The notes beneath the pieces were generated by a model that saw only the letters and a list, made by a program, of their open reading frames with translations, made no database searches and was not told the origin of the DNA. The position numbers and the translations under genes were made by a program. 64,000 nt of DNA from Chryseobacterium phocaeense (GTDB taxonomy: Bacteria; Bacteroidota; Bacteroidia; Flavobacteriales; Weeksellaceae): positions 992,001 through 1,056,000 of the forward strand of contig NZ_LT827014.1 in assembly GCF_900169075.1 (NCBI RefSeq), read 5' to 3'. Positions 53,934-62,825 of this stretch are shown here, piece after piece. Each line of letters begins with the position of its first letter. The stretch's first letter is position 1.

Positions 53934-54740
53934 ATGAGAACCTGTATTAAACAAAGCCTGTACGCTGTTCCGTTTTTTGTGTCAGCAGAACTGTTTTCGC
54001 AGCAGCAGATCACGGGATTCATTACAGACTCCGGCAGGGAAAATATAAACCCTGTTTTGGTCATTAATGTTTCCAGCCTGAAAAGCACACTGAGTGACCC
54101 TTCAGGAAAATTTACCATAGAAGCTTCTGAAAATAATGAGCTTAGGTTTGTAAAGGAAGGATACTACCGTTTAGATAAAAAAATAGGAAAGGATGATTTC
54201 AATTCTCCGTTAATAATAAGCCTCGCTAAAGCGGAAATAGAAATTCCTGAAGTAAAGATCACGTTTAAGCCGACCGGTAATCTCGAAAGAGACAGCAAGA
54301 AACTGGGCGAATCCAGAAAACTGACTGCATTGAAATCCGATCTGGAAAATTACATGAAAGCCCCATTAAATGAGCCGCTTCCTGATAATTCCATTTCCAA
54401 AACATTTAAACCGGATTATACCGCAGGTCAGGTGAGCGTTTTGGGTGTTTTAGATGCGGCGGTAGGGTTGTTCAGGAAAGCAACACAACCGGAAATTACG
54501 AAAGCCAATTATACGGAAACACAGGACTTCATTAGAAGAGTAAAATTGGAAATCGATCTGGAATTCCTGAGAAAATATGGGATGGATGAAGAGCAGATCG
54601 ATCATTTTTTAATTTACGCCAACGACAGCCGTTTAATGGCGAAAAAGTTCAGAAAGAATTTTAAGATCGATGTGGTGGAATATGAGCTGAAAGTAGCTTT
54701 TGCAGAATATAAGAAGACCCGTAAACTGGGCAGTATTTAA
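53934..54740 (+). CDS. Secreted protein with carboxypeptidase-regulatory-like domain, paralogue 2 of 3
   Basis: The 268-residue protein has a signal peptide (MRTCIKQSLYAVPFFVSA, cleavage near SQQ), a sandwich domain (ITGFITDSGRENINPVLVINV, then NELRFVKEGYYRLDKKI), the conserved PTGNLERDS near residue 117 and a helical C-terminus ending LDFLR-like EFLRKYGMDEEQIDHFLIYA. It starts 6 bp after paralogue 1. Function unknown; see the findings. Confidence 0.7.
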   Translation: MRTCIKQSLYAVPFFVSAELFSQQQITGFITDSGRENINPVLVINVSSLKSTLSDPSGKFTIEASENNELRFVKEGYYRLDKKIGKDDFNSPLIISLAKAEIEIPEVKITFKPTGNLERDSKKLGESRKLTALKSDLENYMKAPLNEPLPDNSISKTFKPDYTAGQVSVLGVLDAAVGLFRKATQPEITKANYTETQDFIRRVKLEIDLEFLRKYGMDEEQIDHFLIYANDSRLMAKKFRKNFKIDVVEYELKVAFAEYKKTRKLGSI

Positions 54741-54779
54741 TTAGAGAATACAATGAACCTGATAAGTGGAAATATAAAC

Positions 54780-55568
54780 ATGTATAACTGGAAGAAATTG
54801 TCGTTTCTTCTTGTTTTCATGTTCACGAATATCTTCTCACAGCAGACTGTTACAGGCCGTACTACCGATGAAGAAGGCCGGGATCTGGGTTCGGTCATTG
54901 TGATCAATATGTCCACCGATCAGAAAGCGCTTTCCAATTCTTCAGGAATATTTTCTATTCAGGGATCTCCAAACGACGAGCTGAGGTTTGTAAAAGAAGA
55001 TTTCCTCAGGGTATCTGTCAGAATTCCTGTTGCCGGATTTCATTCACCACTCTTAGTGATGATGAACCCGGTACCCAGGGATGTAGGGGAAGTAAAAATT
55101 GTGAAAAAGCCAACCGGAAACCTTGAAACGGATTCCAGACTGGCAGCAAAAGTTGATAAAGCAGAGATCGTACAGCAGGCGGTGGGTCTGCCACAGCCGG
55201 TTGGGAAAATGCGGGAGAAACCGGCAGAAGTTAAGCAGGTGCTTCTACCAATACTTTTAGGCAATTTGGATGTACAGGGACTTTACGATCTGATCAGCGG
55301 AAAAGCAAGACGTCAGAAAAGGCAGTACAGATATGACGATCTGCAGGACCATATTAAATGGGTAAGAGACAGGGTAGATAATGAATATTTTGTAAAAGCC
55401 GGAATTCCGGAACAAAGAATTTCAGAATTTATACAGTACTCCTTTGAGGTTAAGCCCCTCATCCGCACTTTTGTAAAAGCAAAAAACCTGGCCGGAGCAC
55501 TGTTGAGAATGGAGGAAACCATGCCGGTGTATGTAGAAAGATTAAAGCAGAGTAAAATAAAAGATTAA
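54780..55568 (+). CDS. Secreted protein with carboxypeptidase-regulatory-like domain, paralogue 3 of 3
   Basis: From the ATG at 54780 the protein has 262 residues and a signal peptide (MYNWKKLSFLLVFMFTNIFS). An ATG at 54753 would add nine residues before it; it is also possible but gives a poorer signal peptide. It shares DELRFVKEDFLRV, PTGNLETDS and the C-terminal helices (VDNEYFVKAGIPEQRISEFIQYSF) with its two neighbours. No catalytic residues are recognised. Confidence 0.7.
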   Translation: MYNWKKLSFLLVFMFTNIFSQQTVTGRTTDEEGRDLGSVIVINMSTDQKALSNSSGIFSIQGSPNDELRFVKEDFLRVSVRIPVAGFHSPLLVMMNPVPRDVGEVKIVKKPTGNLETDSRLAAKVDKAEIVQQAVGLPQPVGKMREKPAEVKQVLLPILLGNLDVQGLYDLISGKARRQKRQYRYDDLQDHIKWVRDRVDNEYFVKAGIPEQRISEFIQYSFEVKPLIRTFVKAKNLAGALLRMEETMPVYVERLKQSKIKD

Positions 55569-55640
55569 TGTTAAAGAATTCTTAAAATTCGGAATGGAAA
55601 TTGATGTAGTTTGTTCAAAATCAACAAAATCACAATTTCT

Positions 55641-56375
55641 ATGAACAAAAATATTATAGCCGTAGCCGTGGGAGCACTGGGATTTGTCCTTGGGCTGGGC
55701 TTTTTAGGAAATGCTATTAAAAACAGGAATAAATCTGAAAATACAATTTCTGTAACAGGACTGGGCACCAAACAGTTTACTTCCGATCTGATCACCTGGT
55801 CCGGAAGTTTTTCCAAGAATAATTCTGATCTGAAATCAGCATACGATGAGCTGGCAATTGACCGGAAAGTCATTAATGATTATCTTGTGTCAAAGGGAAT
55901 CAAACAGAACGAAATTGTATTTTCTTCTGTAGATATTCAAAAGCAGTTCAGAAGCTATAATGACGCTAACGGAAACTACGTACAGGGTGAATTTTCGGGC
56001 TATAACCTCACTCAGAAAGTTTCCATTGAAAGCAAAGAAGTGGTGAAAATTGAAAATCTGTCAAGAAATATAACGGAGATCATCAACCGCGGGATAGAAT
56101 TCACTTCTTCGGCACCTTCTTATTTTTATACCAAGCTGGCTACTGTAAAACAGGAAATGATCGCCGGTGCAACAAAAGATGCCAAAGAAAGAGCAGAGAA
56201 AATTGCTGAAAACTCGGGAAGTAGTTTGGGAAATCTTAAAAAAGCAACCATGGGTGTGATCCAGATTACCGAACCCAATTCCAATGAAGACTATTCCTAT
56301 GGTGGAACATTCAATACTTCTTCCAAAGAAAAAGAAGCCAGCATCACCATAAAACTTGAATACGAAGTTAATTAA
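55641..56375 (+). CDS. SIMPL-domain (DUF541) protein
   Basis: From the ATG at 55641 the protein has 244 residues. It has an N-terminal membrane anchor (IIAVAVGALGFVLGLGFLGNAI) and then the SIMPL pattern: ENTISVTGLGTKQFTSDLITWSGSF, QNEIVFSSVDIQKQF, YNLTQKVSIESKEVVKI and ATKDAKERAEKIAENSGSSLGN. SIMPL proteins of bacteria are envelope proteins with mostly unknown roles. Its 3' end abuts the 216-bp repeat array. Confidence 0.82.
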   Translation: MNKNIIAVAVGALGFVLGLGFLGNAIKNRNKSENTISVTGLGTKQFTSDLITWSGSFSKNNSDLKSAYDELAIDRKVINDYLVSKGIKQNEIVFSSVDIQKQFRSYNDANGNYVQGEFSGYNLTQKVSIESKEVVKIENLSRNITEIINRGIEFTSSAPSYFYTKLATVKQEMIAGATKDAKERAEKIAENSGSSLGNLKKATMGVIQITEPNSNEDYSYGGTFNTSSKEKEASITIKLEYEVN

Positions 56376-56401
56376 TGCTTTAACATAAGAGATAAAACTT
56401 G

Positions 56402-57050
56402 AACCATTAAGATTAATATTAAGTTTTTAAGAATATTAAGCTTGAGATTCGCTTAAAGGGCATTGCTAAAAAAATCTTTAGGTTTTCCCTTAATTATTCT
56501 TATCATCTTCACTCCTCTTAATGTTTCAAAAATACACGCAATTCTCTTAGAAATCCGTGGAATCTGTGGTTAAATATATTTCCCGCAGATTAGGCTGATG
56601 AAGCAGATAAAAAATAAACCATTAAGATTAATATTAAGTTTTTAAGAATATTAAGCTTGAGATTCGCTTAAAGGGCATTGCTAAAAAAAATCTTTAGATT
56701 TTCCCTTAATTATTCTTATCCCCTTCACTCTTCTTAATGTTTCAAAAATACACGCAATTCTCTTAAAAATCCGTGGAATCTGTGGTTAAATATATTTTTC
56801 CCGCAGATTAGGCTGATGAAGCAGATAGAAATTAAACCATAAGATTAATATTAAGTTTTTAAGAATATTAAGCTTGAGATTCGCTTAAAGGGCATAGCTA
56901 AAAAAATCTTTAGATTTTCCCTTAATTATTCTTATCATCTTCACTCCTCTTAATGTTTCAAAAATACACGAAATCATCCTTGAAAATCCGTGGAATCTGT
57001 GGGAAATATATTTTCTTCCGCAAATGGAGCTGATGAAGCAGATAAAAATA
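56402..57050. repeat. Three tandem copies of a ~216-bp non-coding repeat
   Basis: Copies run 56402-56616, 56617-56834 and 56835-57050. Each holds, in order: AACCATTAAGATTAATATTAAG, a hairpin with TTAAAGGG / CCCTTAA around CTAAA / TTTAG, a TCTTCACTCCTCTTAATG-like stretch, AATCCGTGGAATCTGTGG, and CCCGCAGATTAGGCTGATGAAG (CGCAGAT family). Copies differ by scattered substitutions and small indels. No ORF is apparent; the array lies between convergent genes. Confidence 0.8.
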
Positions 57051-57079
57051 AACCGCCGGAACTTTCCGGCGGTTTTTAT
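57050..57079. terminator. Bidirectional terminator
   Basis: AAACCGCCGGAA-CT-TTCCGGCGGTTT, followed by TTATA on the plus strand. It lies just after the repeat array and immediately before the end of the minus-strand GNAT gene. The stem resembles that of the terminator at 0.2 kb. Confidence 0.8.
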
Positions 57080-57082
57080 ATT

Positions 57083-57595
57083 TTAATGATACACAATATC
57101 ATAAATTTCCTCTTTTACATTTTTCAGGTTTTCCGGGGTATGATTGGCCAGCAGCCACAGATCTAGCGGCTTTTTGCCTTCGCCGTAACTTGGCTGCACA
57201 TACATTTCATCAATCAGGCTGAACCCGTTTTTCTGATAGAACGCATAGCGTCTCTTCGCGTCTTCCCCCAAATGATCCGGCTCTATTTCCAGGATAATTT
57301 TCGGATAGTTTTTAAAAAGATATCCTGTAATATGCGATCCCAGTTTCTGGCTCCTGAATGCCTCAAAAACTTCAAAATGTTCTACAAAAACACAAGAACT
57401 CAATTGCCAGATAATCAAATAACCTATATTCTGTGACTCATGAAGCACAGAAATTACTTTTACATACGGATTGGAAAATAAGGCGGTAAATTGGTTCCAG
57501 TCCCTTTGTTCATCAGCAGGGAATGTACTGGAATATGAGGTATAGATTTCCTGAACTCTATAGTCTTCTGCAGAAGTGATCGGTAAAAATTCCAT
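57083..57595 (-). CDS. GNAT-family N-acetyltransferase
   Basis: The 170-residue protein has GNAT features, with a beta-strand hydrophobic core (GYLIIWQLSSCVFVEHFEVF near residue 58), an acetyl-CoA-loop-like SQKLGSHITGYLF near 86, and EPDHLGEDAKRRYAFYQKNGFSLIDEM near 107-130. Target unknown. It begins 2 bp after the stop codon of the PspC-domain gene, so the two are probably one transcript. Confidence 0.78.
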   Translation of the reverse strand: MEFLPITSAEDYRVQEIYTSYSSTFPADEQRDWNQFTALFSNPYVKVISVLHESQNIGYLIIWQLSSCVFVEHFEVFEAFRSQKLGSHITGYLFKNYPKIILEIEPDHLGEDAKRRYAFYQKNGFSLIDEMYVQPSYGEGKKPLDLWLLANHTPENLKNVKEEIYDIVYH

Positions 57596-57597
57596 AA

Positions 57598-57819
57598 TTA
57601 TAAATCAAAAACACTAGGTCTTCTTGTGATAAAAATATCTTTGATCCAAAGCGTGAATGCCAGTCCAAGATAAATCAGAAAGAAAAACCCGGCTGTGGCA
57701 AAAGTGGAATAAATAAAGAAGATCCTTAATTTAGAAACAGGAATCCCCAGTTTGGCCCCGGTTCTTGTAAGAACACCGAACCATTCTCTTTCCATTTTGT
57801 GACGGATGTTATCAAGCAT
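57598..57819 (-). CDS. PspC-domain small membrane protein
   Basis: The 73-residue protein has a single hydrophobic helix (about residues 34-57) after a short basic segment and carries the PspC pattern VLTRTGAKLGIPVSKLRIFFIYSTF. PspC domains occur in envelope-stress proteins, but this short form has no partner of the phage-shock system nearby. Two bases separate it from the downstream GNAT gene. Confidence 0.78.
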   Translation of the reverse strand: MLDNIRHKMEREWFGVLTRTGAKLGIPVSKLRIFFIYSTFATAGFFFLIYLGLAFTLWIKDIFITRRPSVFDL

Positions 57820-57900
57820 TTGAAGATTCTTTTAAAAGTTTAAATCGAATACTGCAATTTAAGGAATTTTTTTGATAAAGGCGCTGGTTGTGCATTACGC

Positions 57901-58347
57901 TCACTTATCGGATTTCAGGGTGTAGATCAGGCTCACAATTTTCCATTGCCCGTCAGTTTTTATCAGCTGCCAGAATTCTTTCCCTGAATTGGCAACCTGA
58001 TGATCGGAGAGGAAAGAATAATTAAAGGTAACGGAAGCAATAGCATCATCATTTTCAATATGGATATTTTTAAAAATTTCCTCCTGTTCCCCTTTGTCCA
58101 AAAGAAATGTATGGAAATCCTGAAATGTTTTTGTGAAATTTTTTGCTCCTTTTGGCTTTTTAAGGACCGCTATCCAGTTAAAGGAATTTTCGGTGAACAG
58201 ATTTTTAAAAGTTGCAGTATCCTTTTTAACAATACATTCCCTGAATACCTTAATAAGATTCTGGAGCTCGGTTTTTTGTTGAGCATAATTTTGAGCTTTG
58301 CAAAAACTCATAGCAAAGATGAGTGCCAGTACAGAAATAATTTTCAT
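57901..58347 (-). CDS. Secreted NTF2-like protein of unknown function
   Basis: The ATG at 58347 gives 148 residues with a signal peptide (MKIISVLALIFAMSFCKAQ). The mature part has the NTF2-like pattern of a helical start (LQNLIKVFRECIVKKD), LFTENSFNWIAV and an ending sheet (DAIASVTFNYSFLSD, then FWQLIKTDGQWKIVSLIYTL), similar to SnoaL-like and ketosteroid-isomerase-like small proteins. Active residues are not obvious. The ORF from 58428 would place 27 residues ahead of the signal peptide and is rejected. Confidence 0.65.
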   Translation of the reverse strand: MKIISVLALIFAMSFCKAQNYAQQKTELQNLIKVFRECIVKKDTATFKNLFTENSFNWIAVLKKPKGAKNFTKTFQDFHTFLLDKGEQEEIFKNIHIENDDAIASVTFNYSFLSDHQVANSGKEFWQLIKTDGQWKIVSLIYTLKSDK

Positions 58348-58447
58348 TTTTTTCTGTAAAAGTCTGTATAAATTAATTTGTTTTTCCCGAGGTAATGTAA
58401 ACGATTGTTTTTCTGATGTGAAAAACACGATTATCTGTTCAAAAGCA

Positions 58448-59706
58448 TTATTCTTTTAAAAGTTTGAGTCCTATGCCACAGGCTAAACAGTTTTTTAGCT
58501 CACAATAGTTGTTATAATGATAAATCAGACTTTGGCTTTCCAATGCATTTTTAGCCTGAAGCCCCAGTTTCTTCCATCCTGAGGTTATTGTATTTTTTTC
58601 GGCTACGCTTTTTTTGTACAGATCCAGGATTTCATCTGTAATTCCTTCTTGATAGTATTTATGGTAGGTATATTTTAACGGTAAAACCGTATTGAGAATC
58701 ACCAGTTCAATAAAATCTTTGCTGAGGGTTTTAGGCTGATATTTTGAAATGTTTGCAAAATTAAAATGGAAATCCCAGTAATCAGAGGCTTTTACGGGAG
58801 CAAAAACTTCATAGAGCTCGTCCGTATTCTCAGCTTTGATGATTTTTGAAAATAAATTCTGATGCCTGCCGTAAAGATCTGCGAGCTGGGAAAGACGTAG
58901 GGTAGGGAAGTTGGGAGGGCGTAACCTCAAAAACTTGGGACGAAACTTCAGATCTGATATCGCAAACTTTTTGCGGATAAATTCAAACTCCCTTTTCCAA
59001 ATGGCCATTTGTGCATCTGCAGGGCTCTCAAGCCACCCCGAAATTCCAAATAACAGGGCTTCCAGTTGCGATGGGTTCTGCCTGATCCTGTTGACGATGC
59101 TGAAATCCACAGATTCTGCGATCTGTCTGAAAATATGGGCATTCACTTTTAATCCGAAAGAATAAGCCAGGCTGTGGAAAAGAACAGCCTCAAAATTATT
59201 TTTGTATTGTTCCAGATTTTTTTCCAGTTCCAATGACTTTTCATCAAGTTTTTTAAGAATATTGGATTCATGGAAATTCACAGGAATCAGATCCTGATTA
59301 AAAATATTTTCGCAAGGTATAAATTGAGTTCCGTTGATCAGTTTTTCATATTTCCACAGAATGTTTTGGTCAATATGATCTTTGAGTTCAAGGGTAGGAA
59401 CATTTTTTAGATGAGGTCATCAATTTCTGCATCGTTTTGATAGACTACATGAAGAATAATATTCTGATAATTGGGATCCTGGGAGTGATGGTGAAAAATC
59501 CAGTCGGAGGAGCGGATATGAAGCTCTATATTGCCCGCAATAAGCACCTTTTTTATTTTAATTTGGGCATTAAGAAAATCCGGCCCGGCATCTTTATTCC
59601 ACTTCCCGAAATGGATAATCTCAACGGGATTTCCTTCAGTGTCTCTGAAGTTGAAATGTTTGAATATCTTATAGTTCCAAAGGTATTGAAGTAGTTTTTC
59701 CGTCAT
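58448..59706 (-). pseudogene. DUF2851-family gene with one internal frameshift
   Basis: The N-terminal part is 59407-59706 (99 residues, MTEKLLQYLWNYKIFKHF to DAEIDDLI) and ends at a TAA. The continuation, frame-shifted, runs from about 59410 down to 58448 with no stop; reading it through gives KNVPTLELKDH, then NFHESNILKKLDEKS and the C-terminal SLIYHYNNYCELKNCLACGIGLKLLKE. Joined, the product would be about 420 residues, the normal length of this family in Bacteroidota. The shift lies in the 12 bp before the TAA and equals one extra or two missing bases. A sequencing error cannot be excluded. The function of DUF2851 is unknown. Confidence 0.75.
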
Positions 59707-59821
59707 AATTGTCAGGATAAATATAACGGAAATATTGAATGCTAATCTAGTCTCTTTTAAACTTTTCCAGTGGTGTTCTCTATCTTTTTTATTTGATAGA
59801 AAAATATTTTATTATTAGAAT

Positions 59822-60160
59822 TTATTGAGAAAATTGTTCCCTGCTTTTCTTCCATTTTAATATTGTATTTCTGCTGAGCTTAAAATGTTTTGCCAGCTGA
59901 CTATTGTTCAGTTGGTTTTTGATCTGAAAATTTAATATCTCATGTATTGTATTACAGTCATAAGACTTATGAGGCTGGTTAATGATGGATTCTTTTCCAA
60001 AAATAATCTCATTAAGAAGAACCACATCCATAGAGGTGAGCTGTTTTTTTTTCAGGATGGTTGTGCAGGCTTCTGTTTTTTCAGGGTACTTTTTTCTTAG
60101 AATATCCTGATAAATCTTTTTATAATCCGGGGAATTTATTTTTTGTATTTCTTTGTCCAT
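59822..60160 (-). CDS. Small helix-turn-helix protein, second of a coupled pair
   Basis: The 112-residue protein has a C-terminal helix-turn-helix (IKNQLNNSQLAKHFKLSRNTILKWKK, about residues 80-105) and a helical N-terminus. It overlaps the upstream gene by 25 bp and so is translationally coupled to it. Similar pairs in Chryseobacterium-type genomes are often labelled as transposase-like or HTH proteins. No transposase catalytic motif is visible here, and no target sites are recognised. Confidence 0.65.
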   Translation of the reverse strand: MDKEIQKINSPDYKKIYQDILRKKYPEKTEACTTILKKKQLTSMDVVLLNEIIFGKESIINQPHKSYDCNTIHEILNFQIKNQLNNSQLAKHFKLSRNTILKWKKSREQFSQ

Positions 60161-60552
60161 TTATAAAGTGTGTTTTTTGGGATTTTGTAATCTTCAATAA
60201 TTTGTATACCTGTTTTCTCGCCTGATTCTATTTGCTCCAGGATAAATTCTATAATTTCTTTGGTGTAAATATTTTTGTTATTCTTTTTGTTCTCAATGCT
60301 TTTCCGTGTATATCGCATATCTGCCGGAGGAGCATATAAAATCAGGTGCTGGCTGTAGATCCTGAAAAGATCGTATTGCAGGAATATACTCCACTGCAGA
60401 AGATCTTCAGAATTCAGACTTGAGGAATTATAGATATCTTTTACTTCGGTCTCCGAAATTTTGAAATAGTTGCAAAGAGCTTCAGAATTTATTTTAGCTT
60501 CATCAACTAAATCTTTGATCAACCGGCCTATTTTAATGTCTTTGTAATTCAT
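60136..60552 (-). CDS. Small helix-turn-helix protein, first of a coupled pair
   Basis: From the ATG at 60552 the protein has 138 residues (MNYKDIKIGRLIKDLVDEA). The N-terminus reads like a DNA-binding helix-turn-helix (EALCNYFKISETEVKDIYNS) and the C-terminus is a second one (IQIIEDYKIPKNTLYKWTKKY) with KEIIEFILEQIESGEK before it. The next gene starts 24 bp before its stop codon. A 13-bp leader hairpin lies just upstream (60567-60600). Confidence 0.65.
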   Translation of the reverse strand: MNYKDIKIGRLIKDLVDEAKINSEALCNYFKISETEVKDIYNSSSLNSEDLLQWSIFLQYDLFRIYSQHLILYAPPADMRYTRKSIENKKNNKNIYTKEIIEFILEQIESGEKTGIQIIEDYKIPKNTLYKWTKKYKK

Positions 60553-60566
60553 AATACCTGTAAAAA

Positions 60567-60600
60567 TGAAAGGTGGTGCATCTATTGGCATCACCTTTCA
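60567..60600 (-). other. 13-bp hairpin in the leader of the small HTH gene pair
   Basis: TGAAAGGTGGTGC / GCATCACCTTTCA, one G-T pair, loop of eight bases. It starts 15 bp upstream of the ATG at 60552 and would be transcribed in the leader, which could influence translation of the pair. It may equally be an operator. Confidence 0.5.
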
Positions 60601-61005
60601 AAAACTTATGATGGTTAGTTATGGTGCTCCCTTGTCTTTAACCTGAGACTATTATTTAAATTGTGTTTTTTATGCACCGGGAAGTCCTTTCCATTTGATA
60701 GAAACTATATTGCATCGGTTAAAACTGATTGATGCATTGTTATCAATGTTAACTTTGCTTTAAGTGGAAATAAAAAATTGCACTTCTTCCAGTTTCTTCT
60801 CCAGCTGATTGACATTAAATCACGAATATGTAGAATTATTTTTTTGCGCGTATGAATTGCCGGAAACAATCTATATACAAAAGCAAATAACAGCATGTAC
60901 AAATTATGTACATTGGAGGTTATATGACTGATTCACATATATTTATGTCTTGTGCGGGATTTTGCATAAACATATAATTTGTTTCTTTTATAAACTGCAC
61001 AAGTA
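60601..61005. other. Intergenic region upstream of the TPR-HTH regulator
   Basis: No convincing ORF, hairpin with T tract or RNA gene was found; a 65-codon minus-strand frame at 60705-60902 has no supporting features. The region should contain the promoter of the minus-strand HTH pair, which I could not place. Confidence 0.5.
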
Positions 61006-61013
61006 TATATTTG
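61006..61013 (+). promoter_or_regulatory. -7 promoter box of the TPR-HTH regulator
   Basis: TATATTTG matches TAnnTTTG exactly. It overlaps the TTG that would give the longest reading frame (61011), so the TTG at 61062, which yields a signal-peptide start, is preferred. Confidence 0.55.
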
Positions 61014-61061
61014 TACATTACTGAAAAACACACATTTTATTTTAACTTAATTGTACCAAGG

Positions 61062-62736
61062 TTGAAGAAAAAAAATATTTTGATTTTTGTTTTTGCCTGT
61101 ATCAGTCATCTGTATTTTTCGCAGAGTGATCTTGATAAGAATCAGCAGCTGATCTATACGTATTTATTTGGAAATGATCTGGTAAAAGCAAAGGATCTTA
61201 TCTATTCAGACTGCCTGGTGTCAAAAGATGATTCCAGAAAAATAGTAGGCTATGTTTATCTATCCTATTATTATGCAATGACCAAAGAAAAACGGAAAAG
61301 ATCTGAAACACTCAATGAAGCCAGAGCCCTTGCCCGGAAAACCGGAAAGCCGCTGGATAATGCTTATGTGGATTACGGATATGCAGGATATTTTATGGAT
61401 TCAAATAATGATGAGCTTTTTTTAAATTTTTTCAACAGCAGCATCAATACATTTAAAAAATTTCCGGATGAGCATTTTATGCTTACACTCTTATACTTTT
61501 TGAGACAAATGTATAATGACAGTTTTTCAGGCTATTACAAAGCTTATGATTCTGCTTTTAAAACAGGAAATCCGGTTTTAATAAGCTGGGCACTCAGCCG
61601 TCTGGGGAATTCATATTTAGGTCAGTTTGAACAGACTAACGAAAAGAAATATATTGATACTGCCCTGAAATATTATAACAAATCTTTTCACTATGCCAGA
61701 CTTATCAGGGAACCTGCCGCAAGAAATAAATCACTTTTGGTATATTATATCAATTATGTATGTTCATTAAATATAATGGTTCCGGACCAGCATGAAAAAG
61801 CAATGGAATTCAATCATCTGAGTGAAATGCTTATTAATGAAGATGCAAATCTCAATAAGTACAGAACAGATGTCTACAATAATATCGGCTTTACCTATGA
61901 AAGAATGGAAGATTATAAAAAGGCTGAAGAATACTACCTGAAAGCCTATCAATATTATGATCCGGATAACTATTACAAGGTCATAGATAAAATTTCAGTT
62001 TTTGAAAACCTGTCCAATATTTATCAAAAATTAAATGATTATAAAACGGCTCTCGTCTTCGAAAAAGAAATAAAAAATATCATCAAGGATGACAGCAAAA
62101 AAAAGCTTACGAGTAATGTAGGGATCATGAAACTTTTTTATAAAGCTGAACAAAAAAATCAGGAGATTACAGAACTGAGGAAACGACAAATCCTGTACAT
62201 CATTATTATTGTTCTTATAGTGATTGCAGGAATTTCCACTTATTTTACATTTAATAATAAATTTGAATTAAATAAAAAAAAACATAGCACTCCTGGAAGC
62301 TGAAAAGAAAATTTCGGACATTCAGCAGGAAAGATTAAAGAAACATGCGCTGGCGATATCGCTGAGGCTGGATTACAAGAATAATTTTATCAAGGGGCTC
62401 AGAACAAAAATGAAAGACAAAGCTGAGATCAGCCTGGATAATATCTGGAAAGAAGATCAGCTGAATGAAAATGATTTTAATGAAATCCAGAATATTGTAG
62501 AAAAAGTTCATCCTGATTTTTTCAAAGCTTTAGCCAGTAAATCTGTTGCGAAACTTTCGAATCTTGACATGAAATACGCCGCTTATATTTATATGAATAT
62601 GGATAACCAGCAGATCGCCAATATCCTCAAAGCAGATCCCAATACCGTAAGGGTTACAAAATACCGACTAAAACAAAAAATAGGGCTGGGTAAAAATGAT
62701 GACCTGCGCAGTTTTATCCAGAATATAGATCTGTAA
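61062..62736 (+). pseudogene. TPR - transmembrane - helix-turn-helix regulator, frame broken at an A9 tract
   Basis: Part 1 is 61062-62303 (TTG start, signal peptide KKKNILIFVFACISHLYFSQ, TPR-like repeats at about 30-380, one transmembrane helix IIIIVLIVIAGISTYFTF near residue 390). It ends in an unrelated tail (HSTPGS) right after a run of nine A (62274-62282). Part 2, in the +1 frame, continues IALLEAEKKISDIQQERLKKH (62284 onwards) and ends with a LuxR-type helix-turn-helix (LSNLDMKYAAYIYMNMDNQQIANIL, KYRLKQKIGLG) to 62736; ATG 62410 opens it. Removing one A restores the reading frame. Such TPR-TM-HTH regulators are common in Flavobacteriia. It is either a mutation, a sequencing error, or slippage in expression. 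Confidence 0.75.
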
Positions 62737-62768
62737 ACTTATCATACGATCTTCCGGGACTTAAAAAA

Positions 62769-62803
62769 CAAATGCCTTCCATAAGAGTATGAAGGGCATT
62801 TGT
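62769..62803 (-). terminator. Intrinsic terminator of bshA (minus strand)
   Basis: ACAAATGCCTTCC / GAAGGGCATTTGT with a ten-base loop; on the minus strand it is followed by TTTTTTAAG. The plus strand lacks a T tract. Confidence 0.75.
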
Positions 62804-62825
62804 TGGTGAAAAATTGATGTTGGGA

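Noticed and set aside
56402..57050. CRISPR array
   Set aside because: The three units are about 216 bp and contiguous with no short repeats and unique spacers, and there are no cas genes nearby.
59403..59408. Homopolymer error in the T6/A6 run as the cause of the DUF2851 frameshift
   Set aside because: The TAA stop is met at the start of the run in the original frame, so changing the run length cannot remove it; the indel must lie upstream in the 12 bp before it.
60705..60902. A 65-codon minus-strand ORF upstream of the TPR-HTH regulator
   Set aside because: No start context, no family resemblance and low-complexity content; it lies in a region that otherwise looks non-coding.
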